64,000 nt of DNA from Zygnema cylindricum (GCA_037447655.1 JBBHKE010003471.1:1-64000), one strand, 5' to 3'; positions 21,013-32,820 are shown, numbered from the stretch's first letter. The notes: generated by a model from the sequence alone, not told the origin. Program-made: numbers and translations.

Positions 21013-21341
21013 CTCAATTACACACTGACTGCGGTTTGGAGGGGAAATTGACCACGGACACACAAGCATTTCTTTTTAGAAAGGCACACATGTTATAAAT
21101 TGCCCAAAGACAAAAAGGAAAGAATCTCTTACAAACATAATATCATTTCTCATAGAAAGGATCTCTTGTACATTCATATAGACTTGAGATAAATAATTTT
21201 AATGGGAGAAATCAGATTTTATAGAATAGATTGTTCGGACATCAATGCACTTCTAATCTTCATTAAGAATTGATTTTGAAGCTGTGTCAAGATACCTGCT
21301 CTATGCGCTACGCTTCCACCTGTCTAGTATCTTCTTATATG
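21013..21341. repeat. Host flank shared with 61193-61510
   Basis: Continuation of the LEA-linked block beyond the gag-only element. It matches the right-hand copy until the copia insertion at 21342, and the right copy continues uninterrupted. No coding signal seen. Confidence 0.75.
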
Positions 21342-22003
21342 TGTTGGATATTGTCGTTTTCGCGACATTTCGGGAAGCGTCATACCATCTTGTATTTGTT
21401 TGACGCGAACTATCGCGTCATCATACAATAGTACGACGTTGTTTCGCGACGGTACTTTTGATGTCCGTAAAAGAAACAAACTATTTTGTTTCATGTCACT
21501 TGTTTGTTTCGTGCACAGGTGTTTCAATTTGCTTGCAGGTGTGTTCGTGAAGCGACACGTGTTTAAGTCAATGTTTAGAGTTTGTTGTTTCGAAGGAAGA
21601 AGCGTGTGGGCCTTCCTTCGTGGAACTTTCATTGAAGTGTGCACAGTCAGCTAGGGACAGACTTCGTCGCTACGCTTAGTTATGCTTGTCTTATCTATTT
21701 GTCTTTTAGTGCAGAGTAGCGAGTATATATAGGCAGCAGTTTGTATGTGCAGAGTATCAATCGAATTAATTAATTCTATCGTACATCATTGAATCATAGA
21801 GGATTTGATCTTGGAGTAAGAGATTAGTAAAAGAGGAGAGAGAAGAGAGAGGAGAGAGAAGAGATGATTTAAAGAGGCTTCGGCCAAGAACACTTATAAT
21901 TCTTTTTGGCTGAGTATTCCTCGTGTATTATGAGCTTTTGCTGTGTAATGATTTATATTTTATGAATTATTTTAAGTGAAACTCTTTTGCTTAAGATCCT
22001 ACA
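21342..22003 (+). repeat. 5' LTR of the truncated copia element
   Basis: 662 bp from TGTTGGATATTGTCG to GATCCTACA, matching the solo LTR at 29502-30147 over its length. A purine-rich GAGAGAAGAGAG stretch lies at 21833-21863. Confidence 0.9.
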
Positions 22004-22004
22004 A

Positions 22005-22017
22005 TTGGTATCGGAGC
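22005..22017 (+). other. Primer binding site, initiator-Met tRNA 3' end
   Basis: TTGGTATCGGAGC starts one base after the LTR and matches the usual plant copia site TGGTATCAGAGC with one change. Confidence 0.87.
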
Positions 22018-22045
22018 TAGTGCTTCAGAAATAGAGAGAGAGCGC

Positions 22046-23424
22046 ATGGTGAGGAACAAGAATAGAAATACTCTTTCCCCCATGTCGACTTCGGAGAGAG
22101 CAAGAGAGTTTAGTGTTTCAGGTTCTCAATTTGAGGAGATGCGGAATACGGAAAGAAAATTTGAGGAAATGTTTGATACATTAATGAGATATGTAGATTC
22201 ACGATTTCAAACTCAATCTAGTGAGAAAAGAGAATTTGTTTCATTTCAGGCTGCCAATCCATTTAGTGGAGGAGCTAATGAGAGTGAGATAAAAGAGAGA
22301 ATTAGGAAAGGTAAAGCAAAGATAGAGGAAGATTCAGATTTTGAAGAGGCAGTGGATAATGGAGTTGACTATAATATGTCGGGGAAACCGTGACCTTTAA
22401 TGGCACTAATTATGCGGTTAGGAAGAAATATATTTTAAATCAACTTATTCTTAAGAGGCTTTGGAGGATTGTCAATGGAGAGGAGAAGATGCCAACAGAG
22501 AGCAAGGCACGTGCTCAATATAGGTTGAAGGATATTGCAGCAATGACCGGTTTGATGAAAAATTGCACTTCTTCCGTGCTTGATCATTTCCACGCTCATA
22601 GCACGGCCCTTGAGTGTTGGCAAGCACTTGAGGAGCAATATAAGAAAGGCATTGAGAACAATAATGGTCAATATGTTTATACGGACTTTATGAATTTTAA
22701 AATCAAGTCAAATGAATTGATGGATGATGCCGTGAAGCACTTCAATATTATACTCGAGCAATTACTCAACAATGGCCGAGTTATTTTGGATGCGGATAAA
22801 TTAAGCATGTTTCTTAACGCTTTGTCGGACAAGCTTTCGCATCTTAAAGCTATTTTACGAGCGAATGCGGATAATACTTTCGGATTCACCGTTAATTTTA
22901 TCAAAATGTCGGAGGGAACTCCATCGGCTTCTACAAGTGGAGGAGGAGGAGTTCTTAACTCTACTACTCCCGAAACCCTTGATCTTAACTATGCTGGTGG
23001 TAGAAGAGGTGGTAGAGGAGGTGGCCCGAGAGGTGGTGGTGGCGGCCGAGGCAACAAGAGGGAGCAAGGTCGTCCACCGAGGGTCCTTTCGGATCTTTCC
23101 AATGTGATATGCTACCTGTGTAACCGGCTTGGACATTTGTCTTCATCTTGTCCGGATAAAGATAAGCAATGTCATTTTTGCGATAAGTGGAGGCATACGA
23201 TCCCTCAATGTTATGCAAAGGGTAGAGATTCCGAAAGTGGAAGAGGAGGTAGACGAGGTGATAGAGGCGCCGGAGGTGGCAGCCAAGGAGGAGGCCGCGG
23301 TGGTGGTTGTGGTAATGGTATTGCAAATTACTTTGACTATGGTAATGAAACCGGTGATGATTTTCGGGTTCTTAACCTTACCCTTGATTCGGTAAGTAGT
23401 GGAAGAAATTTGGAGAAAGAGTAG
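22046..23424 (+). pseudogene. Copia Gag with zinc knuckle (one frameshift)
   Basis: 22046-22393 is a charged N-terminus. After a frameshift, 22390-23424 carries the Gag core (TFNGTNYAVRKKYILNQLIL, LECWQALEEQYKKG, FNIILEQLLNNG) and a Gly/Arg-rich region. The knuckle reads CYLCNRLGHLSSSC, with a second CHFCDKWRHTIPQC. The frame ends at a stop where the protease motif normally has Trp (stop then IIETGASHHVC). Confidence 0.88.
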
Positions 23425-24857
23425 ATTATTGAAACGGGGGCATCTCATCATGTTTGCACGGATGCAACCTTGTTTGATGACATGAGGGAACTTACAGTTC
23501 CAAAGTTTATTACGGTTGCAAGGGGCCATGTCATTTCGGTTAATACGGTCGGCTTGATCTTCTTTCATGGGATAATGATGGGAAAGAGAGATCTACGGAG
23601 TATCGTCTACAAAATACTCTTTATATTCCGGACGGTTCGGTTAATTTGTTAAGCGTTCCACAAATACAAAAGAGTGGTGGAAGCTTACTTTCGAGAGGTG
23701 ATCAATCTATTGAGATTTGGAATGAGAAGAAGAATGTTATTGGATAAGGAGTTGTAACGGATGCGAATCATAGTCGGCTCTAATGGAGAAGGCCGAAATT
23801 TAAAGTTCCCACCGAGGGAATTTCACATCAAATTTTGGAGTTGAAAGGTGATCTTACCTTATGGCATCATCGGATATGTCACACATCCGAGGTAAGTTTG
23901 AAGAAGATGATTCGTCATTCTTCGGTGAGGGGTTTGGACCTTGCATCCGGTGAGAAGGTGAACGGATGAGGAGGATGTAGCAAAGGACGTCAAATTCGAA
24001 AATCTCATCCGAATAAAGACATCAAGCATCGAGCTCAAAGTCCTTTGGAGGTTGTCCACATCGATCATTGTGGACATATTAAACCCGAGACAATTGGAGG
24101 TAATAAGTATACTTTGGTAATTGTTGATGACTACTCTCGGAAGTCATGGGTGTAATTATTGAAAAAGAAATCGGATGCATTTGAAAAATTTAAAGAATGG
24201 CATGTGATGGCTGAAAGGCAAATTGATAAGAAGCTTAAATCCATTCGTTCGGACAATGGAGGGGAGTTTGTTGTTTTTGAGCAGTATTGTAAAGAGTGGG
24301 GGATAAGGTATCAATTCACAGCGCCTTATTCTCCGGAGTCAAATGGAGTGGCTAAGAAGAAGAATCGTACCTTACAAGAAATGATCCATGCGATGGTTCA
24401 TAGCTTCGGACGAGAGATGTTTTTGTGGGGAGATGCGATTCTTACGGCGAATTATATTTGTAACAGAAGACTCACTTCGGTTTCCGGAAGTAAAACACCT
24501 GAGTAGTTATGGAGTGGGAGAAAGCCCACGGTTCATCATTTGAGAATTTGGGGATGTCATGCTACGATTTATGTGGAATCAATCAAGAGGAAGGGAAAAT
24601 TTGCTTCAAGGTGTTGGCCAGGAATTCTTGTTGGTTATAGCGCGAAAGGGAATTTGTACCAAGTGTATGATTCGGCTCGTCACACCGTGGAAGAATCTCG
24701 GAATGTGGATTTTCATGAGGATCTCAAATCCGCCATGAATTCCGTGGGGAAATTTAAAGAGAATTTGGATTTTTATGAGGAGAGTGAAATTGAGAATTTT
24801 CCATTTATTGGGGATTCGGAATCCGATGAGGAACCGAATGATAAAACTCAGAAATAG
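23425..24857 (+). pseudogene. Copia protease, GAG-pre-integrase and integrase (several stops)
   Basis: The protease region reads IIETGASHHVC, so the DSG active site has become ETG. The GAG-pre-integrase region LWHHRICHTSEVSLKKM is readable at about 23855-23915. The integrase contains the first Asp block HIDHCGHIKPETIGG, SDNGGEFVVFEQYC at 24249-24290, YSPESNGVAKKKNRTLQEM and LRIWGCHATIYV. Stops interrupt it near 23970, 24155, 24505 and 24855. Confidence 0.87.
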
Positions 24858-24860
24858 AAA

Positions 24861-26130
24861 TTGGGAAAATTGGTTGAAATTGAATTTGAAAGAAAGAGTA
24901 ACAAATCTTTGAATTCTCGAGTGCCTTCGAACATTCGGAAATCTCAAAGCTCTAAATCGAGTTCTAAATCAAGTGAGAAGGAAATTGAAATTGAATCCGA
25001 GGAAGAGAAAGAGAAGAAAGAGGAGGAGCAAGGTCTTAGAAGGAGCTCTCGGATTACAAAAGGGAAGAAACCGGAGAAACTTACTTACGATCGAAAAGGG
25101 GAAAATGCATCGAATTCGCATTATTTTCTTTCCGATGCAAAAGAAACGGAGTTTCTTTTGTAGCAATCACTTACAGAGAATATGAACGGCGACCCTCAAT
25201 ATTATGTCGAGGCAAGGAGTTCGACCGATAGGGAGAGTAAGTGGAAACGGGCGTGGGAGAAAGAATTTAAATCGGTGGTTGATAATCAAACGTTTGAGGA
25301 AGTGAAATTACCGGAGGGGAAAAAGGCGATTGATGCAAAGTGGGTCTTTAAGACTAAAACTGGAGCTTCGGGTGAGATAATTAAGTACAAGGCAAGACTT
25401 GTTTGTAAGGGATTCCAACAACGTGAGGGAATCGATTTTAAGGAGACTTATGCTCCCGTGGTGAAAAACGACTCACTACAGATTATTATCGCACTTGCAG
25501 CGATGGGGAAAAAGCACGTCCAACAAATGGACATAGAGACCGCATTTTTAAATGGTGAGTAGGAGAAAGAGGTATATATGAAGGTACTGGAAGGTGTCTC
25601 TCCTTTGCAGGAAGGAAATGTATGGCGTTTGAAAAAGTCTTTATATGGTTTGGAACAGGCGCCGCGCACATGGTATTTGAGACTTCATCAAGTACTATTG
25701 AAATACGGATTTGTACGGACTACGTCCGATTCTGGAGTTTATGTGAAAGGTGAAGGAGTTGACCAAATCATCTTTTTTGTTTATGTGGATGATTTCTTGA
25801 TGGCATGCGACAAGTTGCAGCGCATTGATGAGATGAAACAGTACCTTTGATTACACTTCAAAATAAAGAATCTTGGAGAGGTACGATATATTTTGGGGAT
25901 TGAAGTGATAAGCGACAAAAAGGGGAACATTAAATTGAGTCAAGCTCAATATTGTAGAGTGGTTTTGGAGAGATTTGATATGACTGATGCGAAACCGCTT
26001 TCGAGGCCATAGGATGCAAATCTACACATTTGCAAGTTTGAGGATAAAGATTCTATCGACGTACAATATCGAGAGGCAGTTGGTTCACTTATGTACCTTA
26101 GCGTTGTTACTCGTCCAGATATTTCGGATA
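24861..26130 (+). pseudogene. Copia acidic linker and reverse transcriptase
   Basis: 24861-25163 is a Ser/Glu/Lys-rich linker. 25182-25850 encodes RT with KAIDAKWVFKTKTGASGE, QQMDIETAFLNGE (then a stop), SLYGLEQAPRTWYLRLH and the YVDD box at 25782-25793. After another stop, GDKKGNIKLSQAQYC and SLMYLSVVTRPDIS lead into RNase H, which is cut off at about 26130. Confidence 0.9.
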
Positions 26131-26140
26131 TTTGATCCTA

Positions 26141-27625
26141 CGAGGTTTTAACAGCCATCCTTGGTCTAGTCCCATAATATTTATAACACCAGATTTGACC
26201 AATGAGAGAGGGACAGATGGCGCTGATTGGGGCGCTCTGAGAGATTGTCCTTTGACCTGAAAAAAAACAAGAAGAGAGGAGGGAGAGGGAGGGCGAAGAG
26301 AAAAAAAGTGGGAGGATGAAGGTAAGAAAAGACAAAGATGCCAAGCTGTGGGTTTGGTCTTCAGCATCAAAGTCAGATAAAGTACAATTTACATTTTTCG
26401 GGAATGGTGGTCGTATTTTGGTTTCGTGGTTTTTTCAAAATTTGAATGCGTTAGAGGTTAGCTTGGAATAAATTTCCAATTCGATGAAAGCTTCAAGTTA
26501 CTTTGACACTTGGCATTCTCTCGCTCTCCCTGTCTTCCGCTCTCTTTTCTCCCTCTCTCTGCCTTTTCCCCTCAGCAATAATTGCAACATCTTTCCAAGG
26601 GACGAAAACAAAAGACTCTTTTGAATGACTTTTCTACTCTAAATTGCTGCCCTGCAATTTTAACATACATATTCCCCTTTTTTTTTTTTGTTGACTCATC
26701 TCGTATTTTACTCGCCACATAAATTTAGACCTCTAAGTCACTTTTGCAAAATATTTTGGTTTTTACTGTTTGTTCAGCAATGATGTAAGGGTTTTTTTGG
26801 TTTTTAATTTTTTGCAAAAAAGGTAATTAATGTTGCTTACATAAAAAATGAATAGAAAGTGGGTTTTCTTTTGCCAACACCCATCTCTATTAATATCTAA
26901 GAATTCAACCCCATATATATTTATAGACTAACAGTTGGCCATTATTAGCGTTAAAAAAAACAAGCTGATCTATAATTCTGTTTTCCTTGTAAAGCCAGTG
27001 AACGATTGTGTTTTGACAAAAAAAAAAAAAAACGTATCTCCTTTCCATCAAGCCTATGTTTTAGGGTAAAATTTCAACAAGTCTGCTTTCAAATGAAAGT
27101 GACAAACCAAAGTACAAACCATTAGAGTACAGAAACTAAAACCAGTTATTTCCGTACCGAATATAATCCGAATGTTGTACGGAATGCCACCTCAGCCTGT
27201 TTAATTGTGCCTTCCGCCAAGAGGTACTTCCGGCTGAGTCCCACGCTGACAACTTTAAGTCCATTCTCTTTCAGCCACGTGGCAACTTCCTGGACACTCT
27301 CCTCACTCGGGGAAAACCGGGCCCGAAACTCTTCAGGTGAAAGATGTTTTCCGTACAATTTGTCGGTGGGAGTGGAAACCTTCTGGGCAAAGGATTCCAG
27401 TTCTTCTGATTGGTTCCAAGATAAATGTACGGAAAAATGGATAGGGTGGTCGGAAGAAGGGAGGCCAGCGAGAGCAGAGCGAGCGGCCCAATGGGGGACA
27501 GCGGAGGCAAAGGAGTGAAACTTGGCAGTTTTGGGGGGGGCAGAGGTAAGAGCGACACGTGCCAAGGATAGAGAGCAAAGGAGTAAGGGAAGTAGAGTGC
27601 GACAGGTGGGAAGGGAGAGAAACAT
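26141..27625 (-). pseudogene. S53 (sedolisin/kumamolisin) peptidase, 5' fragment: exon 1 and part of exon 2
   Basis: Exon 1 (27625-27158, 156 codons) starts with a hydrophobic signal peptide (TLLPLLLCSLSLARVALT) and reads as a pro-kumamolisin activation domain: FSVHLSWNQSEELESFAQKV, YGKHLSPEEFRARFSPSEE, VATWLKENGLKVVSVG and AEVAFRTTFGLYS. A GTACGG donor follows. Exon 2 begins after TTTTTTTCAG at 26256, in phase, and continues the propeptide-catalytic linker (SVPLSLVKSGVINIMGLD). It ends at about 26135-26141, where truncated copia sequence begins. The catalytic domain is absent, so no active enzyme can be made. The family comprises secreted or lysosomal acidic serine-carboxyl peptidases. Probably a paralogue of the gene ending at 63704. 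Confidence 0.8.
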
Positions 27626-27639
27626 GGTGACGAGTGGGG

Positions 27640-28015
27640 AGGATAGGGAGGGGGAGAGGGAGTGAGTGAGTCGGTCTATCTCTCTGCTTTTTCTTCTTTG
27701 AAATATCTTTCAATCTTCGTAATAAATCCTCCTGATGACTCACCCTCCCTCTCCTTCCGTTTTCTCTTCCCTCTTCACTCTCCCTCTCTCTCTCTCAAGC
27801 TGTCCGTCACTGCCTTCCTCTGTAACACTCTCCTCTCCCTCTCCTCTCTCTCTCTCTCGCACTCTCCTACACCCGTCCCCTTTTTCCTCTTTCCCTTTCA
27901 CCTTTTTCCACTTCCCCTCTATTTCCCTCTCCCCTTTTTTCCTCCCTTCCTTTTCTCTCCCTCTTCTCCCTTCCTTCTCTCTCCCTTCCTTCTTTCTCCC
28001 TTCCCACTTCTCCAC
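27640..28015 (+). repeat. Pyrimidine-rich (CT/CCCTT) low-complexity tract upstream of the S53 gene
   Basis: Almost pure C/T on the plus strand, G/A on the S53 coding strand, with CTCTCTCTC and CCCTTCCTTCT runs. It lies directly 5' of the S53 start codon and could be 5'UTR or core promoter (plant GAGA-type tracts do this). The long open frames here are composition artefacts. Confidence 0.75.
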
Positions 28016-28849
28016 ACTCAAACTTTTAGTACCCAATCATCTTACAGCGTTCACTTTATAAACTGGAAAACAGCCACAATAGAAAACCTGATTACCGTTA
28101 CAACGGTAATAAATAGAAAATCCTATCTATATTAAAAAGCATAACTCTAGTCCACCTATCAGTTTTTAATTTCGCCGAAAAAAACATTCTTCTGGTTGCG
28201 AAATGTTTCCTTTTTTTTCTACTCTTGTTGATGACATTTTAGTATTTTACGAAAGATTTTCAGCAGAATTTCATGCAACGGATGAGCGATGTACACGTGT
28301 ACCTAAGATTTGGGAGCTTCATGGTACGGCGAATCACGCCTTAGTACGGAATGGTCAAATTGGCCGCAGGTCGGTTGAAAGTCAAACGCAAATTTGAAAG
28401 TGATGAAACTTCGTCGATTGTTGGTGCAAGAAAATATAATTTGTCAAATGACACGTGTCCATTCTAAATAAAACACTCGGCAGCAGAAGATAATGCTGTA
28501 CGGCTGTATCAGACGCAGAAATGAACAACGAAAAAAAAAATTACGTGCACTATTTATATGAAAAACACGTAAACTTGCCAGCCTGTCGAAAATGAGAAAC
28601 AAAACAGTGAATTACGGGGAAATCTGTTAAGGGTAAGTTCGCGTTATGTTTTTCTTTCCTGAATACGTACGACCCCTTTAGCTTATTTAGTCGTAAGTGT
28701 ACTTGACCGTATTCCACTTGTTATTGCTTTGTTCACTTTAGTCTCTTTTGTCCTGAGTTAACAAGACGGTACTCCATTTATTCAAGTGCGGTCTTGTAAT
28801 TGTACGTTTGGTCTTATTCTTTCTTTTTATTTCATTGGTCAACTTTGAC
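28016..28849. other. No recognisable feature
   Basis: AT-rich intergenic DNA between the S53 fragment and the TIR element. It contains scattered ACGTGT motifs (about 28294 and 28451). No coding region, repeat or RNA is supported. Confidence 0.5.
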
Positions 28850-28852
28850 TAA

Positions 28853-30456
28853 GGGTACGTCCCCATGTAAGCGATACTTTGAAAAAGTATTATGGACTGT
28901 AGTGAAGTGTTCCGTACTACTTTGAAAAGCGTCCCAATGTGCGAAAATGAAATCGAAACTTTGAAATGTGACGGTTGTAGACGTAGGTACAACTTTGTGA
29001 CGGCTGACGACGACTACGAAATTGGTGACGCCAACAAAAACAGCGACAGTTGTAGACGTCTACATTTTGTAATTTTGTGACATGGCAGATGTTTAGGGTT
29101 TTGTAACATTGTGACATCATGCTCACTTGTGACGTCACAGATTCAAGAACTTTCGGCCATGGATATCCGATTTCGTTTTCTCTACTTTTTTCGCTCTACT
29201 TGCCATAAAAATATACATAAAGGTAGTCAAAAGAATTATTTTTCAAATATCTTTCATTTCATACCAGTTTTGTCGTGCCTCATTTTAAAAAGTGTGAGAT
29301 AAAAGTGATAGTGTGAGAGGGAGAGGAGAGAGGCGACGACGATGCAAAATTCTACCGAGGACCCATGAATGAAATTGGAGGTCCGAGACCCTTCATATTT
29401 TTTTCCATACATCCTCGTCTTTTTCGTACAAGCACATGGCGGGCAGGGAGAAAAATAGCGAGTACTTTGCCTCATCCTAAAATTTTCCCACTCGTGTGGC
29501 CTGTTGGGGTATTGTCGTTTCGCGGTATTTCCGCAAAGCGTCATACCAACATTTGTTTGCTTGACGCAAAGTGTCGCATCATCATAAAAAAAGTACTACA
29601 TCGTTTCGCGACGGTACTTTTGATATCCGCAAACGAAATATTCTATTTCGTTTCGCGTCACTTGTTTGTTTCGTTTGTTTCGTGCGCAGGTGTTTCAATT
29701 TGCGTGCAGGTGTGTGTGTGAAGTGACACGTGTAAAGTCAATGTTTGTAGTTAGATGTTTCGAAGGAAGAAAACGCGTGCGCCTTCTTTCGTAGAACTTT
29801 CATTGAAGAGTGCACAGTTAGCTAGGGACAGACTTCGTCGCTACGCTAAGTTCTGCTTGTCTTACCTAGTTGTCTCTTAGTGCAGAGTAGCTAGTATATA
29901 GGCAGTAATGTATTTGTGCAGAGTATTGAATCTTATATGATTCAATCACAGAGGATTAATCTTGGAGTAAGAGATTATTTAAAGAGGAGAGAGAAGAGAG
30001 AAGAGATGATGTAAAGAGGCTTCGGCCAAGAACACTTATAAATCTTTTTGGCTGAATATTCCTCTTGTCTTTTATGAGCTTCCGCTATGTAATGATTTAT
30101 GTTTTGTGAATTATTAAGAATGAATGTCTTTTGCTCAAGATCCTACATGGCGCGTGCGTGGGTCATTTTTCATTCATTGCGTGGGTGGTACTTTCCCTAA
30201 AATCAGGTTGCGAGGTGATTTTTGATGAATTTTTTTGACCCGCTGGATTCTTTTGCCCGGGGGTCGAAAAAAAGAAAACGCCAAAATGCGTTCACATGAC
30301 AACATACATGAAGTACATTCAAAGAATCAACTTGAGGTTTGTTGTAATTTTAAAGAATTGATTTTTTTGTACGGCTAAATTTTTTCTCGTACAGAATTGT
30401 GATTTCGGTGAAAACGACAAATTAAAGTCCATACTCTAATACATGGGGACGTACCC
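28853..30456. mobile_element. TIR element, PIF/Harbinger-like and non-autonomous, with nested solo LTR
   Basis: Ends GGGTACGTCCCCATGTA (28853) and its reverse complement (ending 30456), flanked by TAA on both sides (28850-28852 and 30457-30459). TAA duplications with GGG-starting termini fit PIF/Harbinger. Without the nested LTR it is about 960 bp. No transposase is readable. The ends and duplication are directly visible; the superfamily is inferred. Confidence 0.75.
29502..30147 (+). mobile_element. Solo LTR of the 21342 copia family
   Basis: 646 bp from TGTTGGGGTATTG to GATCCTACA, homologous to 21342-22003. Flanks TGGCC (29497-29501) and TGGCG (30148-30152) look like a target duplication with one change. 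It sits inside the TIR element, so that element is older. Confidence 0.85.
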
Positions 30457-30627
30457 TAATAAATTTCTACTTTGTGTAGTCGCCCAAATCTACTTTGTGA
30501 AGCGTAGTACAGTACTATCCACAGTAATTAGCATTGTCATACTTTGTATAAAAGGATCTCGTTTCATAAAGAAAATTATCACTCGATCACACAATTCCCA
30601 AATGCTTTGATTCTTTTGTCTTTTATT

Positions 30628-30930
30628 ATGGCGTCCAATAATCTTACTCTTATAGGTTATGGGCCAAACCACGCAATTTCCAATAATATCTATAAGTTTG
30701 ATGGTTTAAATTTCTATGATTGGTCATTTTTTGCCATGCATCTTTTTAAGTTAGAGAAAATTTGGGATCTTTTCACTGGCTTATCTAAACCACCAGTCAT
30801 AAGTGACAGTGATGGCGTTGCAACCAAAACAACCAAATCTCAGGAAATCGCAAAATGGAAAGTCAAGGACGAGGACGCGCATGCGCGCCTAGTAATGGCG
30901 CTAACGGCAGAAAAAACGCGACTCATTTGA
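30628..30930 (+). pseudogene. Copia Gag N-terminal fragment
   Basis: Starts MASNNLTLIG and carries IYKFDGLNFYDWSFFAMHLF, the FDG-YxxW Gag signature, then EIAKWKVKDEDAHARLVMAL. Ends at a stop. The remaining Gag is not recognisable until about 31972. Confidence 0.8.
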
Positions 30931-31099
30931 GGCGCCCCCACGTCGGCCAAGGTGTAGTCTTGTTTGACGGCCGCGTACGTACAAACTGGTAGGGCGGCTC
31001 GTCACATTCAAAAGCGCGTTTTTTTCAATTTAATGAAGAAAACGACAGAAGCAATGCAAGATTGGATAGGTACAGTTGATCTCTTTTCAGTCAAGTATG

Positions 31100-31870
31100 A
31101 AATGATTGGCGTCCACTTGAGTTTGTGTTTGCGCTGACAAGAATAGTGGTAAAAAAATCTTTATATAGTTAACTCTCAATAAAATAGTTAAAAAAAACCC
31201 CAAACCATGTTTCTAACACAAATTTGAGTTTGCTCTAACAAAGATATTTGTAACAAACAACGTTTATTGTTCGCAGTCACAAAAAGAGGTAAAATAAACT
31301 TTGAACCATGTTTATAAGACAAATTTGTGTTTGCACTAACAACAATAGTGGAAAAAAACACTTTATATTGTTAACGCTCACAAAAATAGTTAAAAAAAAC
31401 CATAAACCATGTGTCTTACACAAATTTGAGTTTGGGCTAACAAATATATTTGTAACAAACGACGTTTAGTGTTCGCGGTTACAAAAAGAGGTAAAATTTA
31501 CTCCGAACCATGTTTATAACACAAGTTTCTGTTTGCGCTAACAACAATAGTGGTAACAAACTCTTTATATTGTTAACTCTCACAAAAATAGTTAAAAAAA
31601 ACCCTAAACCATGTTTCTAACACAAATTTGAGTTTGCACTAACAAAGATATTTGTAACAAACAACATTTATTGTTTGCGGTCACAAAAAGAGGTAAAATA
31701 AACTCCGAACCATGTTTATAACACAAGTTTGAGTTTGCACTAACAACAATAGTGGTAACAAACACTTTATATTGTTAACGCTCACAAAAAGATTTAAAAA
31801 AAACCCTAAACCATGTTTCTAACACATATTTGAGGTTGTGCTAACAAAGATATTTGTAACAAAAAAGCCC
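31100..31870. repeat. Tandem repeat, about 200-bp units made of two diverged 100-bp halves
   Basis: The phrase AACCATGTTTCTAACACAAA recurs near 31204, 31405, 31607 and 31809, a spacing of about 200 bp. Between them, a related half unit (AACCATGTTTATAACACAAG type) recurs midway. About four units are present. It lies between the gag fragment and the Pro-rich nucleocapsid remnant of the copia element. Confidence 0.85.
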
Positions 31871-31971
31871 CTTTCATAATCTATTGCCATAATCTTTTGC
31901 CATAATCTTTTGCCCCTTTCATCTCATTTTTTTACTATCTTGAAAAACCAATCCCTTTTCACGCTTTATGT

Positions 31972-32820
31972 ATGAAATTAATGCACGAAGAAACAAAAAT
32001 CTTGTCTTTTTCTACATCTAACCCCTCCCACCTCACCGCATACTTTGCCTCCAATATTAAAGCTAACGTGCAGGGGCGCTGTCTATCATTTGCAATTATG
32101 GCAAAACGCAAGGACAAACAACAAACGACTGTCGCAAGTTGGCACGCAAAAAAGTTGGCACGCAAAAAAGCGGCAGAAGCGAAAAATTCCAATTCTAACA
32201 GTGACGCCAAAACGGCTCACGTTCTCCCCACGCCAACTCCACTTCCGTTATCCTCCCCCCAAGTTGTTTTTCCCCCGAATTTTCCTTACCCATACGCCTT
32301 CCCCCCTTCACCCCAATTTCCACATCACTCCTCTCTTTTTGCCGCCGCCCATTTCGCGTCATTCAACCCTCATTGGCCAATCCCTCCACCTCTTTCCTCT
32401 CCTTCATCCAATCCTCCTCTAGTATAGGCTAATCATTCTAGCTTTCCTCCAGCTTCGGAATTATGCTAAAGAAATCTCGCCCACATCGGTTTGGATGTTT
32501 TTTTTACACCATGGTATGCGTTTTTATCTCATGCGACACATAATGATTGGATCATCGATAGTGGTGCCTGTCATTACCCGTCTCTTCGGTGTGATAGGTT
32601 TACTCATTTAAATCCTGTACTCTCCCCTATGCAGAATCGTTTAAGTGACGATCAAATACTATTTGCTACTCATTCAAGCCACGTCCGCGTTCCAAGTTCC
32701 TCGATTGAAATTGAAAATGTCATTTTAGTACCTTGCTTTGCTCGCAATTTATTTCATGTTCGCGTTGCTATGACTAACGGCGTCAAAGCCAAATTTGATG
32801 AGGATAGGGTTCAATTTTGA
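31972..32820 (+). pseudogene. Copia nucleocapsid-protease remnant
   Basis: 31972-32427 has a basic stretch (MAKRKDKQQTTVASW, KKLARKKAAEAKN) and a Pro-rich linker, with no zinc knuckle visible. 32491-32820 holds the protease region with DWIIDSGACHYPS (DSG intact) and ENVILVPCFARNLFHV. Confidence 0.75.

Larger units (their letters stand above)
21342..26134 (+). mobile_element. Ty1/copia element, 3' end deleted
   Basis: Has a 5' LTR (21342-22003), a primer site, gag with CCHC knuckle, protease, GAG-pre-integrase, integrase and reverse transcriptase. It stops early in RNase H (VTRPDIS) at about 26130, where it is joined to an S53 peptidase exon. The 3' LTR and right target duplication are missing. 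A solo LTR of the same family is at 29502-30147, and a half LTR is at 50535-50836. Several in-frame stops show that it is inactive. Confidence 0.9.

Noticed and set aside
22985-23326. Open frames opposite the copia Gag Gly/Arg-rich region
   Set aside because: Shadows of the real Gag frame on the other strand.
26127-26140. GATCCTAC at the copia/S53 junction as a residual 3' LTR end
   Set aside because: Resembles the LTR end GATCCTACA over eight bases only; no target duplication follows, and the bases fit the S53 exon.
26138-26370. Separate small hydrophobic protein (68-87 residues, minus strand)
   Set aside because: The N-terminal part is intron sequence; the part after the acceptor at 26257 is S53 exon 2.
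27662-28135. Open frames of 98-157 residues in the CT-rich tract
   Set aside because: Low-complexity composition, present on both strands, with no domain-like sequence.
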